Assembly: GCA_030427425.1 (NCBI GenBank)
Contig: JAUICQ010000006.1
Coordinates: forward strand, 1 to 64,000
DNA from: Fimbriimonadia bacterium
Lineage (GTDB): Bacteria > Armatimonadota > Fimbriimonadia > Fimbriimonadales > Fimbriimonadaceae
DNA: 64,000 bases
Direction of reading: 5' to 3'
Shown here: piece after piece, positions 1 to 8,842 of the stretch
Numbering within the stretch: position 1 is the stretch's first letter
How the letters are laid out: each line of letters begins with the position of its first letter
Translations under genes and position numbers: made by a program
Notes under the pieces: model-generated
Databases searched by the model: none
What the model was told of the DNA's origin: nothing
Seen by the model: only the letters and a program-made list of their open reading frames with translations

Positions 1-1269
1 GGATAATTTAACATAATACAATCGAATTTCTTCCAGATGGTTTAGTCTATTTAATTCCAAAAGAGCATCCGTATTAATCTTAGTAGAATTCAGATTTATT
101 ATTTTCACTGTATCTGGTAATGCTTGGATGACGGAGTCCCAATCCTCTTGGTTGGATAATGTTACTTTACTTAAATTAATCCCCTCCAGATGATTTAGCC
201 TGTGCAATTCTCTAAGTGCAGAAGCATCTATATTAGTATAACCAAGATTTATTATTTTCACTGTATCTGGTAATGCTTGGATGAGTCTTACCCAATACTC
301 TTGGTTGGGGTATCGTATTCCATATAAGTTTAGTTGAGAGATGGGAAAGAGTCGTAATGCTCTGATGAATCTTGCCCAATTCTCTTTCTTGCAGTATGGT
401 AATCCATTTAAGTTTAGTTTAGAGATGGGAATGAGTTGATTCGCTTTGTGGACAATAGAGATTGTTTCCTTTAACTCATGAATTTTATCTATGTTAATAT
501 CAGTGTTAATGTATATAGATTGATCTTTGCAATTATGGAGTAAATCTTTTAATTTATCTAAGATGTCCGATAGTTCTTTCAGCGCAGTGAATACTTGTTT
601 TTTTATTAGGAGTATTCTCCGGACATCCTGAAATGTAAATTCATCGTTATCCCATGCCCCTTGGTAAGTAAGCGCTTGTATACTATCCAATGCCCACTCA
701 ATATCTTGATAAAAAGTTATCAATTTTGTTTGTTGTTCCGGAAATTCTGTAAGTGTGCTGATATTTTCTGGTAATTTAGAGGCGAGCTTTTTAATGTCTT
801 TATATATATTTAGTATCTGTTGAAAAGAATCCTTCATAGCATCTGAATAGATAAATTTCAATTCAGATAGGTCTGATGATATTGTATTGATATTATCTGG
901 CAGTAGAGACGCTTGTTCTCTGATAATAGAGTGGAAATTTAGGATATTTTTAGCATTATCTAGCTTGGGATCACAATTGATATGCTTTAATTCTGGAAAG
1001 TCTGATAGTTTTCTGATATTTTCTGGTAGTAGAGCATACTGTATTTTTATATCTAAGCAGATAGCTAGGAGATGCTTAAAATCACTCTCTATCAAATCCA
1101 ACTTAGTCTTTAAATTAACATGCTTAAAAATCTCTGTCTGTACAGCAGTTGGTAGAGAGTAGATGTTGGTATTAGTCCTTAATGCATTTGCGGCGCTACT
1201 TTCATGTGTAGCGAAAGTAAACTGATGAGCGATGGTGGTTATAGCGATAAATAAAAATGATTTTTTCAT
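1..1269 (-). CDS. Exported F-box-like/LRR protein, C-terminus beyond window
   Basis: The gene starts at 1269 and runs leftwards off the window, open for 423 codons. It opens with a Sec signal peptide (MKKSFLFIAITTIAHQ, cleavage probably near the Ala-rich stretch). About 40 residues in comes YSLPTAVQTEIFKHVNLKTK, which has the LP..[IVL]...[IL]...D/N..TKL pattern of an F-box-like helix bundle and matches the same place in three paralogs at 1379, 38614 and 40106. A helical region follows. The last ~130 visible residues are LRR units of the family type (DW..VIQALPDTVK, then LxxLNRLNHLEEI). It lies on the same strand as the next LRR gene and has its own promoter-like block. Function unknown; recognition of a host protein is inferred only from domain type. 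Confidence 0.85.
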   Translation of the reverse strand, partial: MKKSFLFIAITTIAHQFTFATHESSAANALRTNTNIYSLPTAVQTEIFKHVNLKTKLDLIESDFKHLLAICLDIKIQYALLPENIRKLSDFPELKHINCDPKLDNAKNILNFHSIIREQASLLPDNINTISSDLSELKFIYSDAMKDSFQQILNIYKDIKKLASKLPENISTLTEFPEQQTKLITFYQDIEWALDSIQALTYQGAWDNDEFTFQDVRRILLIKKQVFTALKELSDILDKLKDLLHNCKDQSIYINTDINIDKIHELKETISIVHKANQLIPISKLNLNGLPYCKKENWARFIRALRLFPISQLNLYGIRYPNQEYWVRLIQALPDTVKIINLGYTNIDASALRELHRLNHLEGINLSKVTLSNQEDWDSVIQALPDTVKIINLNSTKINTDALLELNRLNHLEEIRLYYVKLS

Positions 1270-1312
1270 AATAGTATAATTAATACAACAATATTGTAGC
1301 ATAAAAATTGCA
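1270..1312 (-). promoter_or_regulatory. Promoter-like leader of first LRR gene
   Basis: On the minus strand a TGCAA at 1308-1312 is followed by GCTACAAT (1293-1300), with the same 20-bp length seen upstream of the LRR genes at 2869 and 39963. TACAAT is a good -10 hexamer, here in the extended form TGCTACAAT. No clear -35 is conserved. Confidence 0.5.
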
Positions 1313-1378
1313 TATAGGTTTGGGGAGATTGTTTTAGGGACTTTTGGTATCCTGTTCTAAGAAGAGTTATTTCTTTAT

Positions 1379-2869
1379 TTACGAATCTATATCTATTCCT
1401 TTACTTTTTAGATACTCCATACAGTTATTAGGACAGTTCGACCCAAATAGGGTTAGCTTTTTAACTGTTTCTTGTAATGAGAGGATCACTGGTGTCCAAT
1501 GCTTTTGGTTGGATAATTGAACACGGTATAGATTTATTTCTTCAAGATGCTTCAATTTGGATAATTCCATAAGCCCACTCACTCCGATATTTGTTTCACT
1601 AAGATCTAACATTGTTACTGCTGCAGGTAATGCCTGAATAACTGGTGCCCAATCCTTCTGGTTGGATAATTGAACACGGTATAGATTTATGTCTTCTAAA
1701 TGCTTCAGTCTGTTTAATTTCACGAGTGCAGAAGCATCGATATTGGTTTCATTAAGGTCTAACCTTGTTATTGCTGCAGGTAATGCCTGAATTACTGGTA
1801 TCCAATCCTTCTGGTTGGATAACGAAATATGGCCAAGAATACCCTCCTCAAGATTTTTCAGCCTATTTAGTCCTATGAGTCCTGAAGCGTCTATGTTGGT
1901 GTGAAAAAGATATGCTCTTATCACAGCTTCTGGTAGTGCATGGATAACCGCCACCCAATCCTCCTGATTAGGTAATTTAACATTCCAAAGATGAATCAAC
2001 TCCAGATTATTCAGTCTATTTAATTTCACAAGTGCATCACTATCGATATTAGTATCCCGCAGCTCTATTCTTTTCAATGTTTCTGGTAATGTCTGTATGA
2101 TTAGTCCCCAATCCTCCTGGGTGGATAACTGAATACGGTATAAATTAAGTACTTCGAGATTCTTAAACTTATTTAGCTCTAGAAGTCCGGAAGTGCTGAT
2201 ATTAGTTTGATGAAGGTCTATTCTTTTCAGAGTTGCTGGTAATCTCTGGATTAAAGGTATCCATTTTTCTTTATCATTAAAGGTAGTACTGCTTAAGTTT
2301 AGGCTAGATATAGGAAATAGAGGTTCGATCCTCATAATTAAAGAGATTTTTTCCTTTAACACTTCAATTTTCTCTATATTAATATCTGTATGAATGTTTA
2401 TATTTGCCTCCATGTATTGAGGAAGTAATTCTTTTAATCTATCTAGTAATGAATCAAGTTCTTGGGCGGTATTAATGACTTGTTTTTTGAGTGTATTTAT
2501 CCTAACAAGTTCTTTATATTGAACCGTATCGTTCTCCCAAGCGCTTATATAAGTATGAGCGTCAATAACATCTAAAGCTTTATTCATATCTTGATAAAAA
2601 TTTTCCAGTTCAACTTCTGGTTTAGTAATATCTGGGAGTAGAGAATCTAGTTGCTTGATATCTAAACAGAGGAATAGGAGCCGCTGAATATTAAAAGTTA
2701 AGATGTTCAACTTTGTATCTAAATCGATATGCTTTAACGTATCCGCCTGCAACTCTGTTGGCAATGAACAGAAGTCTGTGTTGGTAGTAATCATTTTGCC
2801 TTTGTCAGCAGCCTGTAGATACTGAAAAACAATCAATGTTAATGTGAGTAAACTAAATAACTTTTTCAT
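1379..2869 (-). CDS. Exported F-box-like/LRR protein
   Basis: 496 residues from the ATG at 2869, preferred over an in-frame ATG at 2914 because MKKLFSLLTLTLIVFQYLQA is a clean Sec signal peptide and AGAGGGA lies 11 bases upstream; the same start is conserved in the paralogs. After the signal peptide comes FCSLPTELQADTLKHIDLD, an F-box-like segment, then a ~180-residue helical region, then five ~51-residue repeats, each an RNI-like LRR pair (LPxxxxRxxLxxTNI, LxxLNRLKHLE, QKDWxPVIQA). It closes with a Cys-containing cap (SNCPNNCMEYLKSKGI) shared with the paralogs. Bacterial F-box/LRR proteins such as Ralstonia GALA act inside host cells through SCF ubiquitin ligases; whether this one does is inference. 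It could instead be a surface or periplasmic binding protein. Confidence 0.85.
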   Translation of the reverse strand: MKKLFSLLTLTLIVFQYLQAADKGKMITTNTDFCSLPTELQADTLKHIDLDTKLNILTFNIQRLLFLCLDIKQLDSLLPDITKPEVELENFYQDMNKALDVIDAHTYISAWENDTVQYKELVRINTLKKQVINTAQELDSLLDRLKELLPQYMEANINIHTDINIEKIEVLKEKISLIMRIEPLFPISSLNLSSTTFNDKEKWIPLIQRLPATLKRIDLHQTNISTSGLLELNKFKNLEVLNLYRIQLSTQEDWGLIIQTLPETLKRIELRDTNIDSDALVKLNRLNNLELIHLWNVKLPNQEDWVAVIHALPEAVIRAYLFHTNIDASGLIGLNRLKNLEEGILGHISLSNQKDWIPVIQALPAAITRLDLNETNIDASALVKLNRLKHLEDINLYRVQLSNQKDWAPVIQALPAAVTMLDLSETNIGVSGLMELSKLKHLEEINLYRVQLSNQKHWTPVILSLQETVKKLTLFGSNCPNNCMEYLKSKGIDIDS

Positions 2870-2913
2870 AAACCACATAATCCCTCTAATTACATTGTAG
2901 CGTAGGATTTGCA
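2870..2913 (-). promoter_or_regulatory. Conserved promoter and leader of LRR gene
   Basis: Minus strand: a 20-bp block (2894-2913) from TGCAA to GCTACAAT, then AGAGGGA as Shine-Dalgarno (2881-2887) and a conserved 11-base spacer to the ATG. The block and leader recur almost unchanged upstream of 39963 and in part upstream of 41941 and 1269. TACAAT is the likely -10; no canonical -35 is seen. The 293 bases between this gene and the lipase gene hold nothing else I can support. Confidence 0.55.
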
Positions 2914-3207
2914 TGTTTTTGACAAAATATTATTTTTACAATAAAAGTCGGGATGTTATCTAGGCAGGAAAAAAATTTGTAATACGGATTTTAGCTCAGC
3001 TCATGGTGTAGAGACAATCATGTGTTCTACTGCATTGAGAGACTACTTTACTAAGAAGAAGGAGCTCTTATTGTGGTCCTGATATGATAAGTAAAGAAAA
3101 ACTGTGAGATAAAGTTGGTTTTAGCAGCATGTTGTTTAGGCTAACCAGACAGGATGAGTGGGGGAATAATTACACTTCAAACCCGTCTAGTACGTCTAAA
3201 GCTACCC

Positions 3208-4593
3208 TTAATGAGGCCATCTGTTAATCCATGGCTTAATAGTCTGAGTCATTAAGCACTGAGGACATCCATCACCTTTCTGATGACCCGGTTGTAAGGA
3301 ATCGGCTGAACCAAGAATGGTCATATGATTCAAATGAAGAACCCTTGTCTGTCTATGTGGTCTGTTTTTAAACGATTTAGACTTTTTGGCCAGAATGCTC
3401 CATTCAGACATGTTCGTGATTTCCCTAGAGTCTGCTGAAGGGAATCGGAACATCCCCAATGCACTGTAATCTGCTATGAGACCATCTGTATGTATGTCAG
3501 GAATAAATATTTCAAAGGCTTTTTGAATTAAGCTACCAGCACTAGCAGGATTATCAGGAAGATCTGATCCGTTTTTAGTACTACCAGAACTTAAATTTGC
3601 ATATCTATTTCCTGCAAGCGCATAATAATCTGCCATGCTAGCAATTGCATCTGGAGCATCTCCATCATTTAAGTTCACTAGAAAATCAGATCGTTTATCC
3701 AAAGGATTTTTCCCGGTTAACATATCTCTAGTGGTAAAAGATTCCTGGGTTGGGGATATATCAAATATTCTGCCAGGTACCCCAGAGTGAGGTGAGCAGA
3801 AGCTGATAAACTTACTATATTTAGGGATCTGACCTGCTTGTGCTGCTGGCAAACTTTCTTCTAACAGACCGTTCTTCTCTAATGCGCATCTTCCAACTAG
3901 TCCACCCATACTATGGCAGAAAAAATTCACTTCTTTTGCATCCTTAAAAACTTTTCTACACTCATCAGCCAAGTTTCTTCCAAGATCTGAAATTCTTGCA
4001 ACTGACGAATAAGCGTAACCTATTACTAAGTCGTATCGTTTGGTCTGAGTCCCGGGAAGGAATACTTCGTTATCTAGAAATCTAGCAAGATGTATCAGGC
4101 CACCTAAACCGTAAGTCTCTTTCATGGGTTGCTTCCAATTATAGGTTAAATCCTCATACTTTCTTTGAACATCTTCACCGATTAATCCTGTTACTCCATG
4201 AACGATAGTACCTAGTAAATCTCTATTTGATAACTGCTGTGCAGCTAAGTTCTTGAATCCAGCAATTAGGCTGCCGTTATTGTATCCGTGTACCACAAGT
4301 GCTACTCTTTTTCCTGTGGTTTCAGTTGCTAAATTATCTCCATCAACAACTTTCCATGCACCCACTTTTCCTGGATCATTAAGATAAGTGCACCAATTAA
4401 AAGGTCTGCCTGATTGCGCTAACTGAGTCTCTTCTGTCAATAGATCTAATGCTGCCGGACCATGATCGCGAATGACTGTTTCCACTCCAGTTTTAACATC
4501 ATGTAGCATTTTACTAACATCTACAGTGCTACCTGAGATATAAGCAGAAAAACAGACAAAAACACCAATCAATCTTGTGAAAAATTTACACAT
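3208..4593 (-). CDS. Secreted alpha/beta-hydrolase lipase
   Basis: 461 residues with an N-terminal signal peptide (MCKFFTRLIGVFVCFSAYIS). The alpha/beta-hydrolase fold is shown by the oxyanion-side motif ALVVHGYNNGS (~98-108), the nucleophile elbow CHSMGG with Ser228, FCSPHSGVPG (~265-274, equivalent to GTPHxG in lipases), HTDG with Asp370, and LNHMTI with His423, so a full Ser-Asp-His triad can be proposed. It resembles triacylglycerol lipase/PGAP1-like esterases and should hydrolyse ester lipids outside the cytoplasm. An AGGGGAAG ribosome site and a TATAAT box lie upstream, so it probably has its own promoter. The substrate is unknown; a role on host membranes is possible given its neighbours. 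Confidence 0.85.
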   Translation of the reverse strand: MCKFFTRLIGVFVCFSAYISGSTVDVSKMLHDVKTGVETVIRDHGPAALDLLTEETQLAQSGRPFNWCTYLNDPGKVGAWKVVDGDNLATETTGKRVALVVHGYNNGSLIAGFKNLAAQQLSNRDLLGTIVHGVTGLIGEDVQRKYEDLTYNWKQPMKETYGLGGLIHLARFLDNEVFLPGTQTKRYDLVIGYAYSSVARISDLGRNLADECRKVFKDAKEVNFFCHSMGGLVGRCALEKNGLLEESLPAAQAGQIPKYSKFISFCSPHSGVPGRIFDISPTQESFTTRDMLTGKNPLDKRSDFLVNLNDGDAPDAIASMADYYALAGNRYANLSSGSTKNGSDLPDNPASAGSLIQKAFEIFIPDIHTDGLIADYSALGMFRFPSADSREITNMSEWSILAKKSKSFKNRPHRQTRVLHLNHMTILGSADSLQPGHQKGDGCPQCLMTQTIKPWINRWPH

Positions 4594-4686
4594 AATACTT
4601 CCCCTATTTCTCTAGTTCCATAGGGAAAGTATTATATAAGCTGCTAATTCTGCTATAAATTGTAGAATTAAGATAGGGGAGCAATT

Positions 4687-5391
4687 TTAGCTGTGAGGTT
4701 TACATATACCATTGGCGATGGCATGACCATGAATGTCCTCATCAATATAAGCACTAAATTCTTCTATCTGATTTTTGAAGTTATCTATCTCTTCAAATGC
4801 ATGAGTTCCTGGCATGTAGCCGGTTAATTCAAGGCACCTAAGCAGAGATTGGAATTTATTAATTAAAGCTATCTGGCAGTCTAACTGAGTATTAAGAACT
4901 TCTAGAGAGTGAGAAACCATAACATTGTTCTGAAATTTAACCCTACTGCTCTTGTTTATTTCATTTTTCTTTTGAATACATGTCCAGTATAAATTGTCAA
5001 CAAAGCTGCTCGCATCACAAGATATAACCTCTGTGTCTGATGCGCTATAGTTATGGTTCCTATTTTTATATATAGCATCGCAATAATCCATTAAATGAGA
5101 CATATTCTCACAAAAAAGTCTATTTTCTACTTTAATGTCGAGTATTAACTTGTCATTTGTTAAACGAGGACTGCTGTCCTGAGATTTAGAGCTCATTTTC
5201 CTAGATGCAGGAACTGAAGCAAATGGTGTAGCCGATTTATTCAGTAGCATAGGTGCAACAGAGGTTATCTGTTTATTACAGACAGATCTAAGAAGTCTTC
5301 CTGCTACTCTAGAAGGAAGACTGAAGTTTGTACTAGTGTTAGTTATAATAACAAAAGCCATGAATCCGATTTTGATATAAGTGTTTTTCAT
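4687..5391 (-). CDS. Exported protein of unknown function
   Basis: 234 residues beginning with a hydrophobic signal-type segment (KIGFMAFVIITNTSTNFSLP). The rest is polar and helix-rich with several cysteines. I do not recognise a family. It starts 39 bases after the end of ileS on the same strand, so it may be read through from ileS, although it is more likely linked by function to the exported proteins downstream (lipase, LRR proteins). No strong Shine-Dalgarno precedes the ATG. Confidence 0.6.
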   Translation of the reverse strand: MKNTYIKIGFMAFVIITNTSTNFSLPSRVAGRLLRSVCNKQITSVAPMLLNKSATPFASVPASRKMSSKSQDSSPRLTNDKLILDIKVENRLFCENMSHLMDYCDAIYKNRNHNYSASDTEVISCDASSFVDNLYWTCIQKKNEINKSSRVKFQNNVMVSHSLEVLNTQLDCQIALINKFQSLLRCLELTGYMPGTHAFEEIDNFKNQIEEFSAYIDEDIHGHAIANGICKPHS

Positions 5392-5430
5392 ATTTTTGCC
5401 CGATTTTAAAAACTTGAACGCACTGGTCTG

Positions 5431-8211
5431 CTATGAAATATCCAGTACCTTCCTATCTCTGGCAGAAAGGAAAAATTCTCCACATTTTTTAACGTCTTTT
5501 CTTCGAATTCTACTCCTTTCACATTTAGGGTACTCACTCTCTTCAAACTTAAACTTTACTTGCTTTCCTGGCTTAAGTTTTACATCGCTCATCTTGAAGA
5601 ATGTGGGAAGATCTTCCCCAAACCATTTTAAAATATCAATATTATCTTCTGATTCATTGATTGTAACCGTAACATCCTGACTGTCTTTGATGTCCGATTC
5701 CTTTTTCCACTCTTCAAATGCAGCAAAAACAGAATTTCTTATGTTTAACATGGCTGCAAATTTAGTCTGTATTCCGTTTCCTGTAATATCTTCAATGCGA
5801 TCCTTACTTGGCATAGATAATACTTCTGCATGTACAGTATCTAAATGTTGATGATGCGGAATGGACTGGTACACTTCCTCTGCAGTATGACTAAGTATAG
5901 GACTAATGAGCTTTACTAACTGTAGTAGAGTGTAGTGACAAGCGTACTGGCACGAACGTCTAGAAGGCCAGTTGGCACCATCACAGTACATCCTGTCTTT
6001 TACCGAATCGGCATAAAACGCTGATATCTCTTGAGAACAAAAATTATGTATATTGTTAATTACCGAAACAAAGTTATAGCTTTGGTATTCATCAAGTGAA
6101 TCGTGTACAAGAAGATCTGTCTGTTCCATCATCCACACATCAAGTTCATGCAACTTTTCTGGTTTACTGCCATCGTAATCATATAAATTGGAAAGCAAGT
6201 ATCTTAGAGTATTTCTAATTCTACGGTACCCGTCTCCACATTGAGTAAGCAGATTTGGTGTACAAGGCACATCGTTCTTGGTATCTACACTTGCAGCCCA
6301 GTACCGAAGTATATCTGCTCCAAACTTATCGCATACCTCTAACGGATCCACTACGTTGCCTAAACTTTTAGACATCTTATTTCCCTCAGAATCTACAATC
6401 ATACCGTGCGTAATTACACTCTTGTAAGGTGCAGACGATTTTAATGCAACAGCTAAAATAATGGAAGTATTGAACCAGCCACGATGCTGATCCGATCCTT
6501 CTAAATATAGATCGGCTGGCCATGGAAGATCCCACCTCGAAGTTTCAATGCCATTAAGCACTAAGAGGTTAGTACAGCCGCTATCAAACCATACGTCAAA
6601 TACATCACACTCTTTATAAAACTCTGTTTCTCCTGTATCAGGATGGGTATATCCTGCAGGAATTAAATCTTTTGCTTCCGATGTGTGCCATACCTGAGAA
6701 CCGTGCTTTTCTACTAAACTGGAAATGTGATCTATTAGCACTGGATCGATTGCTGGTTTTCCCGATTCCTTTCCGTATAATACTGGAATTCCTACGCCCC
6801 ATGGTCGTTGACGGGATATACACCAGTCGGGACGATTCGTTATCATACTCGTCAATCTGGTCTCCCCGCTAGTAGGAATCCACTCTACTTCTTTAATCTC
6901 GTCAAGAATCCTTTCTCTTAGATTGTTTGCATCAATACTTATAAACCACTGCTCAGTTGCTCTGAAAATAATCGGCTTTTTGTCTCTTTCTGCATAAGGA
7001 TATTTATGCAGGTGCTTTTCATGGTGTAACAGATTGTTATTTGCGCGTAACTCTTCTACTACTGCGCCGTTACATTCTATGTAAGATAATCCTTCAAACT
7101 TTCCAGCTTCGGCGGTCATTTTCCCAAAATGATTCACCGGACACAATACCGGCAGTTTATACTTGAGACCCGTAATGAAGTCGTCCCGTCCATGGCCAGG
7201 AGCGGTGTGTACGATACCTGTACCATCTTCTGTTGTTACGTAATTTGCAAGCACTGCAGGCGACTCTCTATCGGCGATATATGGATGACCAAATATCGTG
7301 CCTTCCATGCTCTTTCCGGTAATGGTGCCAATCTCTTCATACTTTTCCCAGCCTAGCTTCTCTGCTAATTTTTCTACCAAGTTTCTAACTAAGAGATAGT
7401 GTTTGTTGTTGTATTTGATAATTGAATAAGTATGTTCAGGATGGAACGCTAAAGCTACGTTTGCAGGAAGCGTCCAAGGAGTAGTAGTCCATACGATAGC
7501 AGATATGCCAGGAACTTCTATGAAATGCTGATGAGTATCCTTCAGTAAAGGAAAGGTGACATGAATTGCATCGCTGGTGTGCTCATTGTAGATAATCTCT
7601 GTATCGGCTAATGCTGTCTGTGAAGTAGGGCTCCACATAACGGGTCTTAATCCTCGGTATACATATCCCTTTTCTACTAATCGTTTGAAAACTTTTAAGA
7701 TACCTGCTTCGTACTGGTAATCCATTGTGTAGTACGGATTTTTCCAATCGGCAAATACACCTAATCGTTCGAACTGTTCTGTTTGAGTATCAATATAGGT
7801 TTTTGCATGATTTCGACACTCTTCTAAGAGTGTTTTAGTATCGAATTTCTGTTTTTTATTCTGGAGTTTTTTGGTTACAGTTAACTCTATCGGCAGACCG
7901 TGATTGTCGTATCCGGGTACAAATTCACATCTATAGCCCATGATTGTCTTGCTTTTTAGAATAAAATCTTTGACCAGTTTATTCATGGTGGTTCCTAGAT
8001 GGATAGGAGCGTTGGTGTACGGAGGTCCGTCATGTAGTGTAAAGAGCGGAGCATCTTTTCTGCAGTTTAGAATGTACTGATAAACATTTTTTTTCTTCCA
8101 GTTTTCTTGAATGGATGGTTCTTTTTGGGGAAGATTGGCCCTCATGGGAATAGTGAAGTTAGGATCAGGAAGATTGAGGGTCTCTTTTAGATTCAAATTA
8201 TCAGCTTGCAT
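5431..8211 (-). CDS. ileS: Isoleucyl-tRNA synthetase
   Basis: 926 residues, normal for bacterial IleRS. It charges tRNA-Ile in the cytoplasm. The class I HIGH motif is HLGT (71-74), KMSKS is at 612-616, and the CP1 editing domain carries WTTTPWTLPAN (241-251) and HGRDDF (~340-346). The N-terminal ETLNLPDPNFTIPMRANLP stretch is typical. The C-terminal zinc-binding segment is odd: where most bacterial enzymes have two CxxC pairs, this one reads KCERSR...KKCGEFFLSARDR, so three or more ligands seem lost. No good Shine-Dalgarno is close to the ATG; AGAGGAG lies about 25 bases upstream. Confidence 0.97.
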   Translation of the reverse strand: MQADNLNLKETLNLPDPNFTIPMRANLPQKEPSIQENWKKKNVYQYILNCRKDAPLFTLHDGPPYTNAPIHLGTTMNKLVKDFILKSKTIMGYRCEFVPGYDNHGLPIELTVTKKLQNKKQKFDTKTLLEECRNHAKTYIDTQTEQFERLGVFADWKNPYYTMDYQYEAGILKVFKRLVEKGYVYRGLRPVMWSPTSQTALADTEIIYNEHTSDAIHVTFPLLKDTHQHFIEVPGISAIVWTTTPWTLPANVALAFHPEHTYSIIKYNNKHYLLVRNLVEKLAEKLGWEKYEEIGTITGKSMEGTIFGHPYIADRESPAVLANYVTTEDGTGIVHTAPGHGRDDFITGLKYKLPVLCPVNHFGKMTAEAGKFEGLSYIECNGAVVEELRANNNLLHHEKHLHKYPYAERDKKPIIFRATEQWFISIDANNLRERILDEIKEVEWIPTSGETRLTSMITNRPDWCISRQRPWGVGIPVLYGKESGKPAIDPVLIDHISSLVEKHGSQVWHTSEAKDLIPAGYTHPDTGETEFYKECDVFDVWFDSGCTNLLVLNGIETSRWDLPWPADLYLEGSDQHRGWFNTSIILAVALKSSAPYKSVITHGMIVDSEGNKMSKSLGNVVDPLEVCDKFGADILRYWAASVDTKNDVPCTPNLLTQCGDGYRRIRNTLRYLLSNLYDYDGSKPEKLHELDVWMMEQTDLLVHDSLDEYQSYNFVSVINNIHNFCSQEISAFYADSVKDRMYCDGANWPSRRSCQYACHYTLLQLVKLISPILSHTAEEVYQSIPHHQHLDTVHAEVLSMPSKDRIEDITGNGIQTKFAAMLNIRNSVFAAFEEWKKESDIKDSQDVTVTINESEDNIDILKWFGEDLPTFFKMSDVKLKPGKQVKFKFEESEYPKCERSRIRRKDVKKCGEFFLSARDRKVLDIS

Positions 8212-8293
8212 AAAGAAAATTTTACCATTTAAGCTCCTCTTGCTGTTATGTCAACCTGGAAAACATATAAATTCCGCATGAGCCCCCCTCCGT

Positions 8294-8413
8294 TGTCATC
8301 TTCGAAGGAGATCCAGTGGGTTATAATATACTTTGTTCCTTATCAATAGTGGGGTGAAATACAATGAGGAAAAAGAATATTTATAATAGACTGGATTCCG
8401 TTCCAGAATGACG
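8294..8413. repeat. MITE-like inverted-repeat element
   Basis: Two imperfect 24-base arms face each other: 8294-8317 (TGTCATCTTCGAAGGAGATC...) and 8390-8413 (ACTGGATTCCGTTCC...), matching after reverse complementation as GTCAT--TGGAA--GATCCAGT-like ends. About 70 bases, with no gene, lie between. The end motif GTCATC..C..AGG.GATCCA also occurs at 52411-52431. Size and shape suggest a small non-autonomous mobile element or dispersed palindromic repeat. Confidence 0.5.
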
Positions 8414-8472
8414 GCCTAGTGGGGCGGTGAGTGCTAGGTGTGGTCCCACATCTGATAATTGTGCCCACTAGC

Positions 8473-8606
8473 TTGTCACCCCGGAAAACGTATACGCTCC
8501 GGGGTCCGTGACGTCATTTTGTGAGATTTAATAAAGAGAAGATAATCTTTCACGCCCACACTTCATTTTTTAATCTAGTATCTGAAGTGTTTTTAGAAGG
8601 TCATGG
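8473..8606. repeat. 134-bp direct repeat, copy 1
   Basis: Nearly identical to 8700-8833 (offset 227 bases; only about seven differences, all in the last third). It opens with a hairpin-forming block CCCCGGA...TCCGGGG around the palindrome CGTATACG. A degenerate relative of the opening (TGTCAACCTGGAAAACATATA) lies near 8250. The 8212-8842 interval between ileS and murQ has no credible gene; the only longer open frame crosses the repeats. Confidence 0.85.
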
Positions 8607-8699
8607 ACCCCGCTCCGTCCTCGAAGGGGAACTATACACAATGTCGGGGCGACATTTTGGCGTGCGGGGTCATAACTATCACTGCCACCCCACTCTGAT

Positions 8700-8833
8700 T
8701 TGTCACCCCGGAAAACGTATACGCTCCGGGGTCCGTGACGTCATTTTGTGAGATTTAATAAAGAGAAGATAATCTTTCACGCCCACATTTCAGTTTTTGA
8801 TCTAGTATCTGAAGTGCTTCCAGAAGGTCATGG
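8700..8833. repeat. 134-bp direct repeat, copy 2
   Basis: Second copy of the unit at 8473-8606, ending 10 bases before the murQ stop codon. Its hairpin head (CCCCGGA/TCCGGGG) could serve as a transcription end for murQ on the minus strand, but there is no clear T-tract. Confidence 0.85.
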
Positions 8834-8842
8834 TCTCCGACC

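Noticed and set aside
8521-8751. 76-codon open frame on the plus strand in the ileS-murQ gap
   Set aside because: It crosses both 134-bp repeats, has no ribosome site and no recognisable protein pattern.
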